NCBI RefSeq assembly: GCF_000155975.1
Contig: NZ_GG730302.1
Location: 150,599-214,598 of the forward strand
Direction: 5' to 3'
DNA: 64,000 nt
Source: Citrobacter youngae ATCC 29220
Lineage (GTDB): Bacteria > Pseudomonadota > Gammaproteobacteria > Enterobacterales > Enterobacteriaceae
A program made the position numbers and the translations under genes. A model generated the notes under the pieces. It saw only the letters and a program-made list of their open reading frames with translations. It had not been told where the DNA came from and made no database searches. How positions within the stretch are numbered: position 1 is the first letter of the stretch; every line of letters begins with the position of its first letter. This document shows positions 40,657 to 51,662 of the stretch, in pieces.

Positions 40657-41556
40657 ATGGATAAAATTCACGCAATGCAGTTGTTCACCCGCGTCGCAGA
40701 ACTGGAGAGTTTTTCGCGTGCGGCAGATACCCTTGGACTTCCTAAAGGTAGCGTATCGCGCCAAATCCAGGCCCTGGAAAATCATCTGGGCACGCAGCTG
40801 TTACACCGCACCACCCGTCGCGTCCAGCTCACACAGGACGGCATGATCTATTATGAGCGTGCAAAAGACCTGTTAAGTAATCTGGATGAACTGGACGGAC
40901 TATTCCATCACGACCCGGCCAGTATCAGCGGTAAGCTGCGCGTGGATATGCCCGTGGGCGTGGCAAGAAATCTGGTGATGCCCCGCTTACCTGGCTTTCT
41001 GCATCAATATCCAGGACTTGAACTCGAACTCAGCAGCAGCGACCGTCTGGTGGACCTGATCCGCGAAGGTTTCGACTGCGTGGTGCGCGTAGGTACGCTG
41101 AAAGATTCAGGACTGATTGCCCGCCCGCTGGGGAAACTCACGCAGGTTAACTGCGCCAGCCCAAAATATCTGGCCCGCTTTGGCTATCCGGAAAGTCTGG
41201 AGGATTTGGCCTCGCATGCGGTGGTGCATTACTCGGTCAATTTGGGAACACGCGCCCAAGGCTTCGAAGTGGCGACAGGCAGCGGTATTCAGTGGGTTAA
41301 AACCGGTGGCATGCTGACGGTGAACAGCACCGAAACGTATCATGCGGCATGTCTTGCCGGTCTCGGCATTATTCAGGTACCACGCGTCGGCGTTCGCGAA
41401 GCCCTGCGCGCGGGCACGCTGGTCGAGGTGTTACCGCAGTATCGTGCCGAGCCGATGCCGGTTTCTCTGTTGTATCCGCATCGCCGCAACCTCTCCCGCC
41501 GGGTTCATCTGTTTATGGAATGGCTGACCGGCGTAATGAAAGACTATGTGGACTGA
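40657..41556 (+). CDS. yhjC: YhjC LysR-family regulator
   Basis: A 299-residue LysR-type regulator of the CrgA-like branch: helix-turn-helix ESFSRAADTLGLPKGSVSRQIQALENHLG, then an effector domain with the VNCASPKYLARFG segment. It matches E. coli YhjC in length and in lying just upstream of yhjD. Here an SDR gene is divergent to it, making it the obvious target. No inducer is known. Confidence 0.85.
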   Translation: MDKIHAMQLFTRVAELESFSRAADTLGLPKGSVSRQIQALENHLGTQLLHRTTRRVQLTQDGMIYYERAKDLLSNLDELDGLFHHDPASISGKLRVDMPVGVARNLVMPRLPGFLHQYPGLELELSSSDRLVDLIREGFDCVVRVGTLKDSGLIARPLGKLTQVNCASPKYLARFGYPESLEDLASHAVVHYSVNLGTRAQGFEVATGSGIQWVKTGGMLTVNSTETYHAACLAGLGIIQVPRVGVREALRAGTLVEVLPQYRAEPMPVSLLYPHRRNLSRRVHLFMEWLTGVMKDYVD

Positions 41557-41603
41557 CAAGCTATACTGTCCTGAGAGTGAACAAAACAAGGATTACCGCC
41601 CTG

Positions 41604-42629
41604 ATGACGCAGGAAAAAGAGATAAAACGCCCCATTCAGGAACTTGAGCACGCGCCGATCCCCAAAATTGAGACCCAGGAGCGTGAAAAAACAGAAACCC
41701 ACGGTAAGACCAATCAGGCATTGCAAACCGCCCTGACCTTCGCCGATAACATTCAACGCCAGCCCATCATCGCCCATTTGATTCGTGCCGCAGAGCGTTT
41801 TAATGACCGCATGGGAAACCAGTTTGGCGCCGCTATCACCTACTTCTCGTTCCTGTCGATGATCCCTATCCTGATGGTGTCGTTTGCCGCCGCCGGTTTT
41901 ATTCTCGCCTCGCACCCTACGCTGTTGCAGGATATCTTCAGCAAAATTCTGCTTAACGTCAGCGATCCGACGCTCGCCTCCACGCTGAAAAACACCATCA
42001 ATACTGCCGTTCAGCAACGAACCACCGTGGGTCTGGTAGGGCTTGGGATCGCGCTCTATTCCGGGATCAACTGGATGGGAAACCTGCGCGAAGCGATTCG
42101 CGCCCAGTCGCGCGATGTGTGGGAACGTACCCCACAGGATCAGGAGAAAATTTGGGTTAAATATCTGCGCGATTTTGTTTCATTAATTGGTTTGCTGGTT
42201 GCGTTGATTGTCACGCTGTCCATTACCTCTATCGCCGGTTCCGCCCAGCAGATGATTATCTCTGCGCTGTATCTCGACGGCATCGAATGGCTGAAGCCCG
42301 CCTGGCGCTTGATCGGCCTGACCATCTCTATTTTCGCCAACTATTTACTTTTCTTCTGGATTTTCTGGCGGCTACCGCGTCACCGACCGCGTAAGAAAGC
42401 GCTTATTCGCGGCACGTTTATTGCGGCGCTGGGGTTTGAAGTCATCAAAATGATCATGACGTACACGCTGCCGTCATTGATGCAATCGCCTTCAGGCGCG
42501 GCGTTCGGTTCCGTGCTGGGGCTGATGGCGTTCTTCTACTTCTTCGCCCGTTTAACTCTGTTTTGCGCCGCCTGGATTGCGACAGCGGAATACAAAGATG
42601 ACCCGCGAATGCCGGGGAAAACGCAATAG
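41604..42629 (+). CDS. yhjD: YhjD inner membrane protein (YihY/BrkB family)
   Basis: A 341-residue membrane protein with a charged cytoplasmic N-terminus (MTQEKEIKRPIQELEH) and about six helices. It belongs to the YihY/BrkB family. In E. coli a YhjD substitution suppresses loss of Kdo attachment by moving lipid IVA, so it can act as an alternative lipid A precursor flippase. The start is taken at ATG 41604 with AAGGA upstream; the longer open frame back into yhjC is not credible. Confidence 0.93.
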   Translation: MTQEKEIKRPIQELEHAPIPKIETQEREKTETHGKTNQALQTALTFADNIQRQPIIAHLIRAAERFNDRMGNQFGAAITYFSFLSMIPILMVSFAAAGFILASHPTLLQDIFSKILLNVSDPTLASTLKNTINTAVQQRTTVGLVGLGIALYSGINWMGNLREAIRAQSRDVWERTPQDQEKIWVKYLRDFVSLIGLLVALIVTLSITSIAGSAQQMIISALYLDGIEWLKPAWRLIGLTISIFANYLLFFWIFWRLPRHRPRKKALIRGTFIAALGFEVIKMIMTYTLPSLMQSPSGAAFGSVLGLMAFFYFFARLTLFCAAWIATAEYKDDPRMPGKTQ

Positions 42630-42653
42630 CCACCGCCGGATTAGTTGTGAATT

Positions 42654-42728
42654 GCCGGATGGCGACGTACGCGTCTTATCCGGCCTACGGGTGAGTTTGT
42701 AGGCCGGATAAGCGCAGCGCCATCCGGC
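42654..42728. repeat. REP pair after yhjD
   Basis: GCCGGATGGCGACGTACGCGTC with TTATCCGGCCTAC, and the inverted GTAGGCCGGATAAGCGCAGCGCC with ATCCGGC. The rest of the 349-bp gap up to yhjE (42729-42978) is AT-rich leader DNA; I see no gene in it. A TGTGAAGCATTTCA at about 42831 is only half of a CRP-type site. Confidence 0.85.
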
Positions 42729-42978
42729 AATTATAATGCCGCCTGCTCCTGCTGATTTAGTGAATAAATCCAACCCGTAACTTTTATTTAACCAAAAACC
42801 AGTTTTATCATCCAACTTTTAAAATATGTGAAGCATTTCATGGAAGAGAAATCTTTAGCCTAAAAATTATCCCCTATTTGCTCTGTTTTTGACCTATTTC
42901 AAGGCTTGTTACAGATTGAAATGTCTCTTTTGCTGTGCGTAATATGGCCTTTCGTTCGGCCAAAAATAAGAAAATATT

Positions 42979-44301
42979 ATGCAAGCAACAGCCACAACAC
43001 TCGACAACGAACAGGAACACATCCCGGTCAACTCGCGCAATAAAGTCGTCGTCGCCTCGCTCATTGGCACCGCCATTGAGTTCTTCGACTTCTATATCTA
43101 CGCGACCGCCGCGGTGATCGTGTTTCCCCATATTTTTTTCCCGCAGGGAGATCCGACCGCGGCTACGCTGCAGTCCCTTGCCACCTTCGCTATCGCCTTT
43201 GTGGCCCGACCGATCGGCTCCGCAGTGTTCGGCCATTTCGGCGATCGCGTAGGTCGTAAAGCCACGCTGGTTGCTTCGCTGCTTACCATGGGGATCTCAA
43301 CGGTTGTCATTGGCCTGCTGCCGGGCTATGAAACTATCGGCATTTTCGCTCCGTTGCTGCTGGCGCTGGCGCGTTTTGGCCAGGGTTTAGGTCTCGGCGG
43401 TGAATGGGGCGGCGCGGCATTGCTGGCGACGGAAAACGCGCCGCCGCGCAAACGCGCGCTGTACGGATCATTCCCACAACTGGGCGCGCCTATCGGCTTT
43501 TTCTTCGCCAACGGCACCTTCCTGCTGCTCTCCTGGCTGCTGACCGATGAACAGTTTATGAGCTGGGGCTGGCGCGTACCGTTCATCTTCTCTGCGGTAC
43601 TGGTGATTATCGGTCTGTACGTTCGCGTTTCACTGCATGAGTCGCCGGTCTTCGCCAAAGTCGCGGCGGCGAAAAAACAGGTGAAAATCCCGCTGGGTAC
43701 CTTACTGACAAAACATGTTCGCGTAACGATCCTCGGCACGTTCATCATGCTGGCGACCTATACGCTGTTCTATATCATGACCGTCTATTCGATGACATTC
43801 AGTACAGCCGCAGCGCCTGTGGGACTTGGTCTGCCGCGTAACGAAGTGTTGTGGATGCTGATGATGGCGGTCATTGGCTTTGGCGTTATGGTGCCGGTGG
43901 CAGGCCTGCTGGCCGACGCGTTTGGTCGGCGCAAGAGCATGCTCATCATCACCACGCTTATCATTCTGTTTGCGCTGTTTGCCTTTAAACCGCTGCTCGG
44001 CTCCGGCAATCCGGCGCTGGTGTTCGCTTTCCTGCTGCTGGGTTTAAGCCTGATGGGGCTGACGTTTGGTCCGATGGGCGCACTGCTGCCGGAGCTGTTC
44101 CCGACCGAGGTTCGCTACACGGGCGCATCGTTCTCGTATAACGTTTCGTCGATTCTTGGCGCTTCCGTTGCCCCGTACATTGCCGCATGGCTGCAGGGGA
44201 ATTACGGTCTGGCTGCGGTCGGAACGTATCTGGCATCAATGGCGGCGTTAACGCTGATCGCGTTGCTGTTAACCCATGAGACCCGTCATCAGTCGTTGTG
44301 A
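42979..44301 (+). CDS. yhjE: YhjE MFS transporter (metabolite:H+ symporter type)
   Basis: A 440-residue, 12-helix MFS protein of the metabolite:H+ symporter family, near identical to E. coli YhjE in length and sequence. Signatures: GTAIEFFDFYIYATAA in helix 1, the GHFGDRVGRKATL loop between helices 2 and 3, and RFGQGLGLGGEWGGAALL in helix 4. Relatives carry organic acids or osmolytes (ShiA, ProP, KgtP); YhjE has no proven substrate. Confidence 0.93.
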   Translation: MQATATTLDNEQEHIPVNSRNKVVVASLIGTAIEFFDFYIYATAAVIVFPHIFFPQGDPTAATLQSLATFAIAFVARPIGSAVFGHFGDRVGRKATLVASLLTMGISTVVIGLLPGYETIGIFAPLLLALARFGQGLGLGGEWGGAALLATENAPPRKRALYGSFPQLGAPIGFFFANGTFLLLSWLLTDEQFMSWGWRVPFIFSAVLVIIGLYVRVSLHESPVFAKVAAAKKQVKIPLGTLLTKHVRVTILGTFIMLATYTLFYIMTVYSMTFSTAAAPVGLGLPRNEVLWMLMMAVIGFGVMVPVAGLLADAFGRRKSMLIITTLIILFALFAFKPLLGSGNPALVFAFLLLGLSLMGLTFGPMGALLPELFPTEVRYTGASFSYNVSSILGASVAPYIAAWLQGNYGLAAVGTYLASMAALTLIALLLTHETRHQSL

Positions 44302-44308
44302 TTCTTTT

Positions 44309-44338
44309 GCCGGATGCGATGTAACTATCGCATCCGGC
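44309..44338. repeat. REP-type hairpin after yhjE
   Basis: GCCGGATGCGAT pairs with ATCGCATCCGGC around a 6-base loop between convergent yhjE and yhjG; it may serve as the shared RNA end. Confidence 0.75.
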
Positions 44339-44344
44339 CAGACA

Positions 44345-46405
44345 TCACTTCTTCATTTGCGACAAAATAGTTCGACACTGATTGGCTTCGCCTTCTGAAG
44401 GCGAGATCAGCGCCAGCAATGCCGCGGCCGGAGTCACTAACGTAGCTAATGCGGCAGCCACCGCGCCACGCGCAATCAAAGGCCCGGCTTTCACGCCAGC
44501 CTGCGGGTTCTTGAAGGTCCCACGGACATACAGCGGCGAACGCAACGTAATAATACGAATACCTTTACTTTCCGGATCGATGGTTAAATCCAGTTGCTCA
44601 GAGGCAAAGCTCGCGGTCCCCGTCACATTAATCACCGCGTTTTCCGTATCAAACGCAAAGATCTGTGGACGCGCCACGCCGTTAACAATATCCAGATTCG
44701 CCGCCGCGCAGTTCACCCGGACCTCGTCATCGCCAAATATCTGACCAACGAGATAGTTACCCAGATTCAAGCCCACAATTTCCATCAGGTTCCGGCTGAT
44801 CAAGCCGTCGTTTATCAACAGCTTCAGGTTGCCATTGCTGTTACCCAATAGCGCGGCCACCGAGTTTCCGCTGCCGCTAAATTTAGCGTCACCGTTCATT
44901 TCACCGAGCGTTTTCTGCATCAGCTCCACATCCGGCATGAGCTCTTTTAGCTTCAGGCGGCGTGCCTGAATGTCCGCCTGCCCGCGCATCGGCTTTTTAT
45001 CTCCTTCCAGATGAATTCTGGAAACAATGCTGCCTCCCGCCAGGCCAAATTTCAGCGGCTGCAGGCGCAGGTCGGCATTTTTCAGGATGATATGGGTGGA
45101 GAGATCGCTGATAGGCAGACTGCTGCCGTGCTCAATGCGCCGACCTTTGAAACGTACGTCAGCATCCATCACATTCCATTTGTCAGTTTCGAAACGGTCG
45201 TACGGCAAAACTTTATCGGCAGGCTGGACGCTCTTCTCACCTTTGCGCTGTTCAGATTGTTTGGCCTTTTCCGCACCTTTACCCGAATCCACGCCAATCA
45301 GCGGCCCCAAATCTGCCAGTCTCAGCTGGCGTGATTCGACGTCCCCTTCCAGCTTCGGGCGCGGCTTACCGGTCGTATAAGTTAGCGTCCCATGAATATC
45401 GCTGTCGCCAATGCGGCCATTAAAATCGCGGTAATCAAAAACGGAGGATTTTTCCGGGTCGATTTTCGCTACCAGACGCCCGTCGGTTTCAAACGGCGGC
45501 GTATCCGGGAGCAGCACCCCCGTCAAATCGTACAAATCCCCTAGCGAATCCCCCGAGAATTTAAGCCGCAGATCCACGCCGCCCATATTCATCGGATCGT
45601 TTACCGTGCCGGTAAATGCCACACGCGTATTGCCCGAACGGAAATCAGCCTGCACCGGGAAAGGGGTCCCTTCGCCGCGTAGCGCCAGCATCCCGCCTAT
45701 TTTTCCGCTACCGCTTAGCGGTTCGCCGTTATAACGCCCCTTTGCCTGCAAACCAAATACGTAGTCCTCAACGCGGGCGTTACTCGCCTTATTTTTTGCG
45801 CCCGTCACTTCGCTAAAAGGCAGCGGCTTACCCAGCGGATCGACCAGGATCTCAAGCTCCGAGCGGGTCGCCTTATCGTTAATGGCGATGCGTCCCTGAT
45901 CGAACAGAATATTATCCAGCCGGAAAGACCACGCGGATGGCGGCGCATTGGGATCCCGGTTTTCATCTCCAGCGAGGGTAAAGGTCCAGTTATTATTTTT
46001 CTCCGACAGGCGAATAAGCCGTGCATCCGGTTTTACCAGCTTGATCCACGGTAGCCAGACGGTTTTTGTCAGTAATGCCAGTGGCGCGAGCGTGGCTTCC
46101 ACGCGGGGAAGATGCACCATGGTGACGTCGGGAATGTCCGGCGGGTTGCCAAGAATAATATCTTCGGCATGAACGTGCGGCCACGGAACCCAGCTACGCC
46201 AGCCGGTTTCCTGCTTCTGGCGTTCCCAAACCACGCCCAGGTCACCCCGTATAGCGAAAGGCCGGTTGAGTTCCGTAGAGACTTTCTGGTTGATGGTCGG
46301 TTTGAGCCGGTTCCAGTCAAATGTCGCAATCACAATGATGAATACGACGATCAACAACAAGAAAATCCCTGTTACCGATGCGGTTATTTTGCCTGCTTTT
46401 GTCAT
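44345..46405 (-). CDS. yhjG: YhjG AsmA-family envelope protein
   Basis: A 686-residue AsmA-like protein: N-terminal membrane anchor (about 5-27), then a long repetitive beta-strand periplasmic part with the AsmA C-terminal domain (GNLKLLINDGLISRNLMEIVGLN). AsmA-family proteins form elongated bridges thought to move phospholipids between the inner and outer membrane. The start MTKAGKIT has GAGGA upstream and matches the K-12 length; an ATG five codons earlier is not used. Confidence 0.92.
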   Translation of the reverse strand: MTKAGKITASVTGIFLLLIVVFIIVIATFDWNRLKPTINQKVSTELNRPFAIRGDLGVVWERQKQETGWRSWVPWPHVHAEDIILGNPPDIPDVTMVHLPRVEATLAPLALLTKTVWLPWIKLVKPDARLIRLSEKNNNWTFTLAGDENRDPNAPPSAWSFRLDNILFDQGRIAINDKATRSELEILVDPLGKPLPFSEVTGAKNKASNARVEDYVFGLQAKGRYNGEPLSGSGKIGGMLALRGEGTPFPVQADFRSGNTRVAFTGTVNDPMNMGGVDLRLKFSGDSLGDLYDLTGVLLPDTPPFETDGRLVAKIDPEKSSVFDYRDFNGRIGDSDIHGTLTYTTGKPRPKLEGDVESRQLRLADLGPLIGVDSGKGAEKAKQSEQRKGEKSVQPADKVLPYDRFETDKWNVMDADVRFKGRRIEHGSSLPISDLSTHIILKNADLRLQPLKFGLAGGSIVSRIHLEGDKKPMRGQADIQARRLKLKELMPDVELMQKTLGEMNGDAKFSGSGNSVAALLGNSNGNLKLLINDGLISRNLMEIVGLNLGNYLVGQIFGDDEVRVNCAAANLDIVNGVARPQIFAFDTENAVINVTGTASFASEQLDLTIDPESKGIRIITLRSPLYVRGTFKNPQAGVKAGPLIARGAVAAALATLVTPAAALLALISPSEGEANQCRTILSQMKK

Positions 46406-46482
46406 AGTTAGCGTCCTCACTTCCTTCCTTGCCTGTCCTAAAGATAGTCCAGCAGGGCAAAATGAGGGACGTTACGGCCGAA

Positions 46483-47250
46483 TCAAAGCGAGAGGATCAC
46501 CTCTTCGAGGGTATCCAGAGGCACTGGACGAGAAAGAAAGTAGCCTTGGGCCGCGAAAGCCGGTGAGTTTTGCACATCGCGCCACTCTTCCAGCGTTTCA
46601 ACACCTTCAACAATGACGCCGCGGCAATAGCGGTTCATCAGCTGTAACAGCAGCGTGAAGAGATTGCGGCCTTCCGGCGTCTGGCGCAACATGACAAACA
46701 GATCCCGCGCCACTTTAATATAGTCGTAACTCACTTCGCTCAGGGCCGAGAAGTTCGCCATTCCGGTACCAAAATCATCCAGCCAGAGGGGACCAAACTC
46801 GCACATTGAGGCGAACGACGACCCCTTCGGCAAGCGGATATGCTCCACCAGCTCAAAACGCAGCCAGGGCAGGCATTCGATGATTTTCAGGATTTCAGGA
46901 TCCTGGCGCATCGCAATCAGCGTTGGGCCATCGACATTTACGGAAGCCAGCAGGTCGTTGGCCCGGAAAAATGCCCCTTTTTGCTGAAGCTGTAAAAGCT
47001 GCTCTTTTACCACATCGACACGATGTCGGACGGCGACTTCGGCAAAATAGCGGTCTGGCGCGATGCGTTGGGCGCGGTTATCAGGATGGCTCACGACGGT
47101 CAGCAGCTCAACGGCCATCAGCCGTCCGTTGGTCTGGTAAATCGGTTGATAGGTGTAAGCACGCTCGCACTGCAGCCAATAGCGTCTCTCCTGCAAGCTT
47201 TCGATACTCGCATCGGGCGTAATGAGCTGCTGGGTAACCTGCTTTATCAT
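46483..47250 (-). CDS. pdeH: PdeH (YhjH) cyclic-di-GMP phosphodiesterase
   Basis: A 255-residue stand-alone EAL domain. It hydrolyses c-di-GMP and keeps levels low so that YcgR does not brake the flagellar motor. Motifs: AVELLTVV at the EAL position, SVNVDGPTL, ELVEHIRLP, the metal loop LDDFGTGMANF, and VEGVET. The start MIKQVTQQ has AGGAC upstream. It is driven by a flagellar sigma28 promoter 49-75 bp upstream, fitting its place in the motility regulon. Confidence 0.95.
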   Translation of the reverse strand: MIKQVTQQLITPDASIESLQERRYWLQCERAYTYQPIYQTNGRLMAVELLTVVSHPDNRAQRIAPDRYFAEVAVRHRVDVVKEQLLQLQQKGAFFRANDLLASVNVDGPTLIAMRQDPEILKIIECLPWLRFELVEHIRLPKGSSFASMCEFGPLWLDDFGTGMANFSALSEVSYDYIKVARDLFVMLRQTPEGRNLFTLLLQLMNRYCRGVIVEGVETLEEWRDVQNSPAFAAQGYFLSRPVPLDTLEEVILSL

Positions 47251-47298
47251 CTGAGATGTCCTGTAAATAGGAGTGTGACTGACCGGACTCGTCAAAGG

Positions 47299-47325
47299 TT
47301 ATCGGCGCTCAGGCGAAGAACTTTA
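47299..47325 (-). promoter_or_regulatory. sigma28 (FliA) promoter for pdeH
   Basis: On the reverse strand TAAAGTTC (47325-47318), an 11-bp spacer, then GCCGATAA (47306-47299). This matches the FliA consensus TAAAGTTT-N11-GCCGATAA at all but one position. Confidence 0.93.
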
Positions 47326-47479
47326 CGTTCAGCACCAAGCAAAATAAAAACTGAACGGCAAAAACAGCGCAGAACACGTGCTGGCTCAAAAAAATAATGG
47401 AACGTTGTTTTAATATAGTTGACCACTTAACACCCACAGCGCACACTAACGCTAATTTTTTTCAGAGCAGGTTACGACT

Positions 47480-48409
47480 ATGTCCAGGAAGATTGCCGTG
47501 ATTGGCGAATGCATGATTGAGCTGTCACAGAAAGGCGCTGACGTTCAGCGCGGATTCGGTGGCGACACGTTGAATACATCCGTTTATATCGCCCGCCAGG
47601 TCGATGCGGCGGCGCTTTCCGTACACTATGTGACGGCGCTGGGTACCGACAGTTTCAGCCAACAGATGCTCGACGCCTGGCAGAGTGAAAATGTTGATAC
47701 CGCATTAACCCAGCGTATGGAAAACCGCCTGCCGGGACTCTACTACATTGAGACCGATAGCACCGGCGAGCGCACCTTCTATTACTGGCGTAATGAAGCC
47801 GCAGCAAAATTCTGGCTGGAGAGCGAGCAGTCCGCCGCGATTTGCGAAGAGCTGGCGACATTTGATTATCTGTATCTGAGCGGAATCAGCCTGGCGATTT
47901 TAAGCCCGGCCAGCCGTGACAAGCTGCTGTCGTTGCTGCGTGAATGCCGCGCTAACGGTGGAAAAGTTATTTTTGACAATAACTACCGCCCACGCCTGTG
48001 GAGCAGCAAAGAAGAAACACAGCAGGTTTATCAGCAGATGCTGGAATGCACCAATATCGCGTTCCTGACGCTGGATGATGAAGACGCGCTGTGGGGTGAA
48101 AAACCCGTAGCCGAGGTGATTGCCCGTACTCACGCGGCTGGCGTCCAGGAAGTCGTGGTGAAGCGCGGCGCAGACTCTTGCCTGGTTTCTATCGAGGGCG
48201 AAGCGCCGATCGACGTTCCAGCGGTTAAATTACCGAAAGAGAAGGTGATTGATACCACCGCTGCGGGAGACTCCTTCAGCGCCGGGTATCTGGCGGTACG
48301 TCTGACCGGGGGCGATGCCGCCGATGCTGCAAAACGCGGTCACCTGACGGCAAGCACGGTGATTCAGCATCGCGGGGCGATTATCCCACGCGACGCCATG
48401 CCGCAATAA
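47480..48409 (+). CDS. kdgK: 2-keto-3-deoxygluconate kinase
   Basis: A 309-residue PfkB-family sugar kinase that phosphorylates 2-keto-3-deoxy-D-gluconate in hexuronate breakdown, feeding KDPG into the Entner-Doudoroff route. N-terminal GECMIELSQKGADVQRGFGGDTLNTS and the C-terminal PfkB motif DTTAAGDSFSAGYLA (catalytic Asp) are clear. It is divergent from pdeH and followed by a REP pair. Confidence 0.95.
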   Translation: MSRKIAVIGECMIELSQKGADVQRGFGGDTLNTSVYIARQVDAAALSVHYVTALGTDSFSQQMLDAWQSENVDTALTQRMENRLPGLYYIETDSTGERTFYYWRNEAAAKFWLESEQSAAICEELATFDYLYLSGISLAILSPASRDKLLSLLRECRANGGKVIFDNNYRPRLWSSKEETQQVYQQMLECTNIAFLTLDDEDALWGEKPVAEVIARTHAAGVQEVVVKRGADSCLVSIEGEAPIDVPAVKLPKEKVIDTTAAGDSFSAGYLAVRLTGGDAADAAKRGHLTASTVIQHRGAIIPRDAMPQ

Positions 48410-48422
48410 CGCGTTGTTCTTG

Positions 48423-48496
48423 TAGGCCGGGCAAGCGAAGCGCCCCCGGCATACCCACCCAATGCCGGATGGCGGCGTAACCGCCTTATCCGGCCT
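48423..48496. repeat. REP pair between kdgK and yhjJ
   Basis: TAGGCCGGGCAAGCGAAGCG and GCCGGATGGCGGCGTAACC with TATCCGGCC, in inverted arrangement between convergent genes. Confidence 0.8.
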
Positions 48497-48502
48497 GGAG
48501 GT

Positions 48503-49996
48503 TTACTGTACCGGCGGGATATCCGTCACTTCAGAATGTGATTCATCCGTTTCTACCGGCGTTGCCGCCGCGGTAACGGGCGCCATAATGCTATCCCACG
48601 TCGCCTGCAGTTCCTTCATATTGAATTCAGGCTCCCCCTTCGGCTGCAGCAGAATTAACGCCATCTCTTGCGACAGCTGCTGGCGCAGATCCTGATTCAG
48701 CATCTCCACGTTCAGACTGTTAAGGAAACTCTGACGTAAACGCTGATACTGTTCAGGCGCGATATCCACCACCTGATTTTGCAGCGAGCGCAAACGCTGG
48801 CTGATCAAAATGTCGGTATCGGTACGGCCGTAGGTGGCAAACAGTTTCTGCAGTTCCAGGTTCTTTTGCGCCACCAGCGCATCGAACTCGTCTTCCGGCA
48901 GGCCCTTGTCACGCACTTTAGCCAGCTCACGCGCAACCGTGCCCAGGTTTGCATTCAGCTTACCGTTTGGCGATTCAATGTTGATGGCGCACTGCGCACG
49001 CAGGAACAGGACCCGACAATCAAATCCAAGGCCGATGTCTTTGGCATTGTTTTTGGTCAGTTCCTGCTGAATATGCCAGAACAGCGCTTCACGGGCTAAA
49101 TCTGCGCGCCAGTAGCGTAACAGCGCGGCGGATTCACGGATCGGCTGCCACGGCGTGTCCCACATGATGGAAAGGCGATCCTGGCGTACCGCATCGGTCA
49201 TAATGCTCACGGCTTCAGCACGCAGCGGCGAAAGCGTAGGCACCGGCGCAGGAGTTTCGCGTTTTCCTTTTAACTCGCCAAAGGTTTTGTTGATTTGCTC
49301 AGCGACGCTGCGCGCATCTACGTTACCGACGATAATCAGCGTCATCGCATCCGGGGTATACCATTTCTGGTAGAAGGAGCGGATTTTCAACGCGTCGACA
49401 GGCGTTTTCAGCGGATCGGCTGGATCGTGCCCCAGCAGGGTTGAGCCCTTCAGACGGTAGCGCCACCATCCCTCTTTGGTATCGGACGGCCAGGTTGCGA
49501 CCATATCTTCGCTACCCAGCGCATGATTGACCGTTTCAGGGGTGATGCTCAGATTGCCGGAGATATTCGCCAGATAAGAAAGTGACTCTTTCAGCAAATC
49601 GTTACGGCTGTTAGGCAGACTGAGGTTATATAGCGTGGAATCATAGGAAACGATAACGGGCGGCATGGGACGCTTGGGATCGAACCCCTGCTGCCACAGT
49701 GAACGGGCTTGCGTGGCATCGAGGCCACCGCTTTGCGTCAGCGCGATACGCGGAATCGCGTGGCTGAAACCACTCTGTTGCGTACTTTCGGTGAGTGAAC
49801 CGGTATTGACCAGCAGGCGAACCTCGATACGGTCGCTGGGGCGCTGGGGAGTGGCTAACACTTGCCACTGTAAACCATTTGCCAGCGTACCCTGTTGCCA
49901 CGCTGGATCAGGCTGGAGCGCATCTGCCTGCACATAGCCGGCAGTGGCCATCATCAGCAAGCCGCCCGCTAAAAGTCGAATTTTTGTGCCCTGCAT
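48503..49996 (-). CDS. yhjJ: YhjJ periplasmic M16-family peptidase homologue, probably inactive
   Basis: A 497-residue secreted protein: signal peptide MQGTKIRLLAGGLLMMATAG with cleavage near VQADA, then M16-type (pitrilysin) domains. The zinc motif HxxEH of active M16 enzymes is missing: the matching place reads GFSHAIPRIAL. Thus it is probably a non-catalytic peptidase-like binding protein, as is its E. coli counterpart. No partner active subunit is adjacent. Confidence 0.9.
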   Translation of the reverse strand: MQGTKIRLLAGGLLMMATAGYVQADALQPDPAWQQGTLANGLQWQVLATPQRPSDRIEVRLLVNTGSLTESTQQSGFSHAIPRIALTQSGGLDATQARSLWQQGFDPKRPMPPVIVSYDSTLYNLSLPNSRNDLLKESLSYLANISGNLSITPETVNHALGSEDMVATWPSDTKEGWWRYRLKGSTLLGHDPADPLKTPVDALKIRSFYQKWYTPDAMTLIIVGNVDARSVAEQINKTFGELKGKRETPAPVPTLSPLRAEAVSIMTDAVRQDRLSIMWDTPWQPIRESAALLRYWRADLAREALFWHIQQELTKNNAKDIGLGFDCRVLFLRAQCAINIESPNGKLNANLGTVARELAKVRDKGLPEDEFDALVAQKNLELQKLFATYGRTDTDILISQRLRSLQNQVVDIAPEQYQRLRQSFLNSLNVEMLNQDLRQQLSQEMALILLQPKGEPEFNMKELQATWDSIMAPVTAAATPVETDESHSEVTDIPPVQ

Positions 49997-50178
49997 GTGA
50001 ACCCCTGATCAACTATCCTGGTAATAAAAAGACAGCCCGCGAAAGGGCTCTCTGAATATGACGTTAAAAACACTTCGTGTTAGACCGCAAGAACATGAAA
50101 ATGTCACGGAGGAAGTGAAAAAATCCCGACGCCGCCGAATCGGCGGTTTCAGGCACAGGGGGTAATTATGCGCAAACA

Positions 50179-50204
50179 CCCGCAGTCCTGGAAGGGACTA
50201 CGGG
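50179..50204 (-). terminator. Hairpin downstream of dctA
   Basis: CCCGCAGTCC pairs imperfectly with GGGACTACGGG 15 bp after the dctA stop. There is no clear T run, so it may be an RNA end stabiliser rather than an intrinsic terminator. Confidence 0.4.
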
Positions 50205-50218
50205 CATAAGTGACGAGA

Positions 50219-51514
<1,296 letters not shown>

Positions 51515-51662
51515 TTAAAGTAAAAACCACAGGCCTTGTAAGGTTTTGTTTAACCTGCGGCCTTAAAGTAACACCCACTCAACATGACAGAAATGCACCT
51601 GGATCATAATTGATACAAAAATGTTAAAAATTTTGAGCTGGCTCGCACAAGCGAGACCTTTT

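Noticed and set aside
41349-41603. N-terminal extension of yhjD overlapping yhjC
   Set aside because: Arg/Ser/Pro-rich translation typical of a wrong frame; the family start is at 41604.
42831-42846. Possible CRP site before yhjE
   Set aside because: TGTGA half is present but the second half (TCATG) departs from TCACA; too weak to call.
50097-50165. GC-rich inverted repeats between yhjJ and dctA as a possible small RNA
   Set aside because: Short stems (such as CCGCC/GGCGG) without a promoter or clear terminator; nothing beyond a generic leader can be supported.
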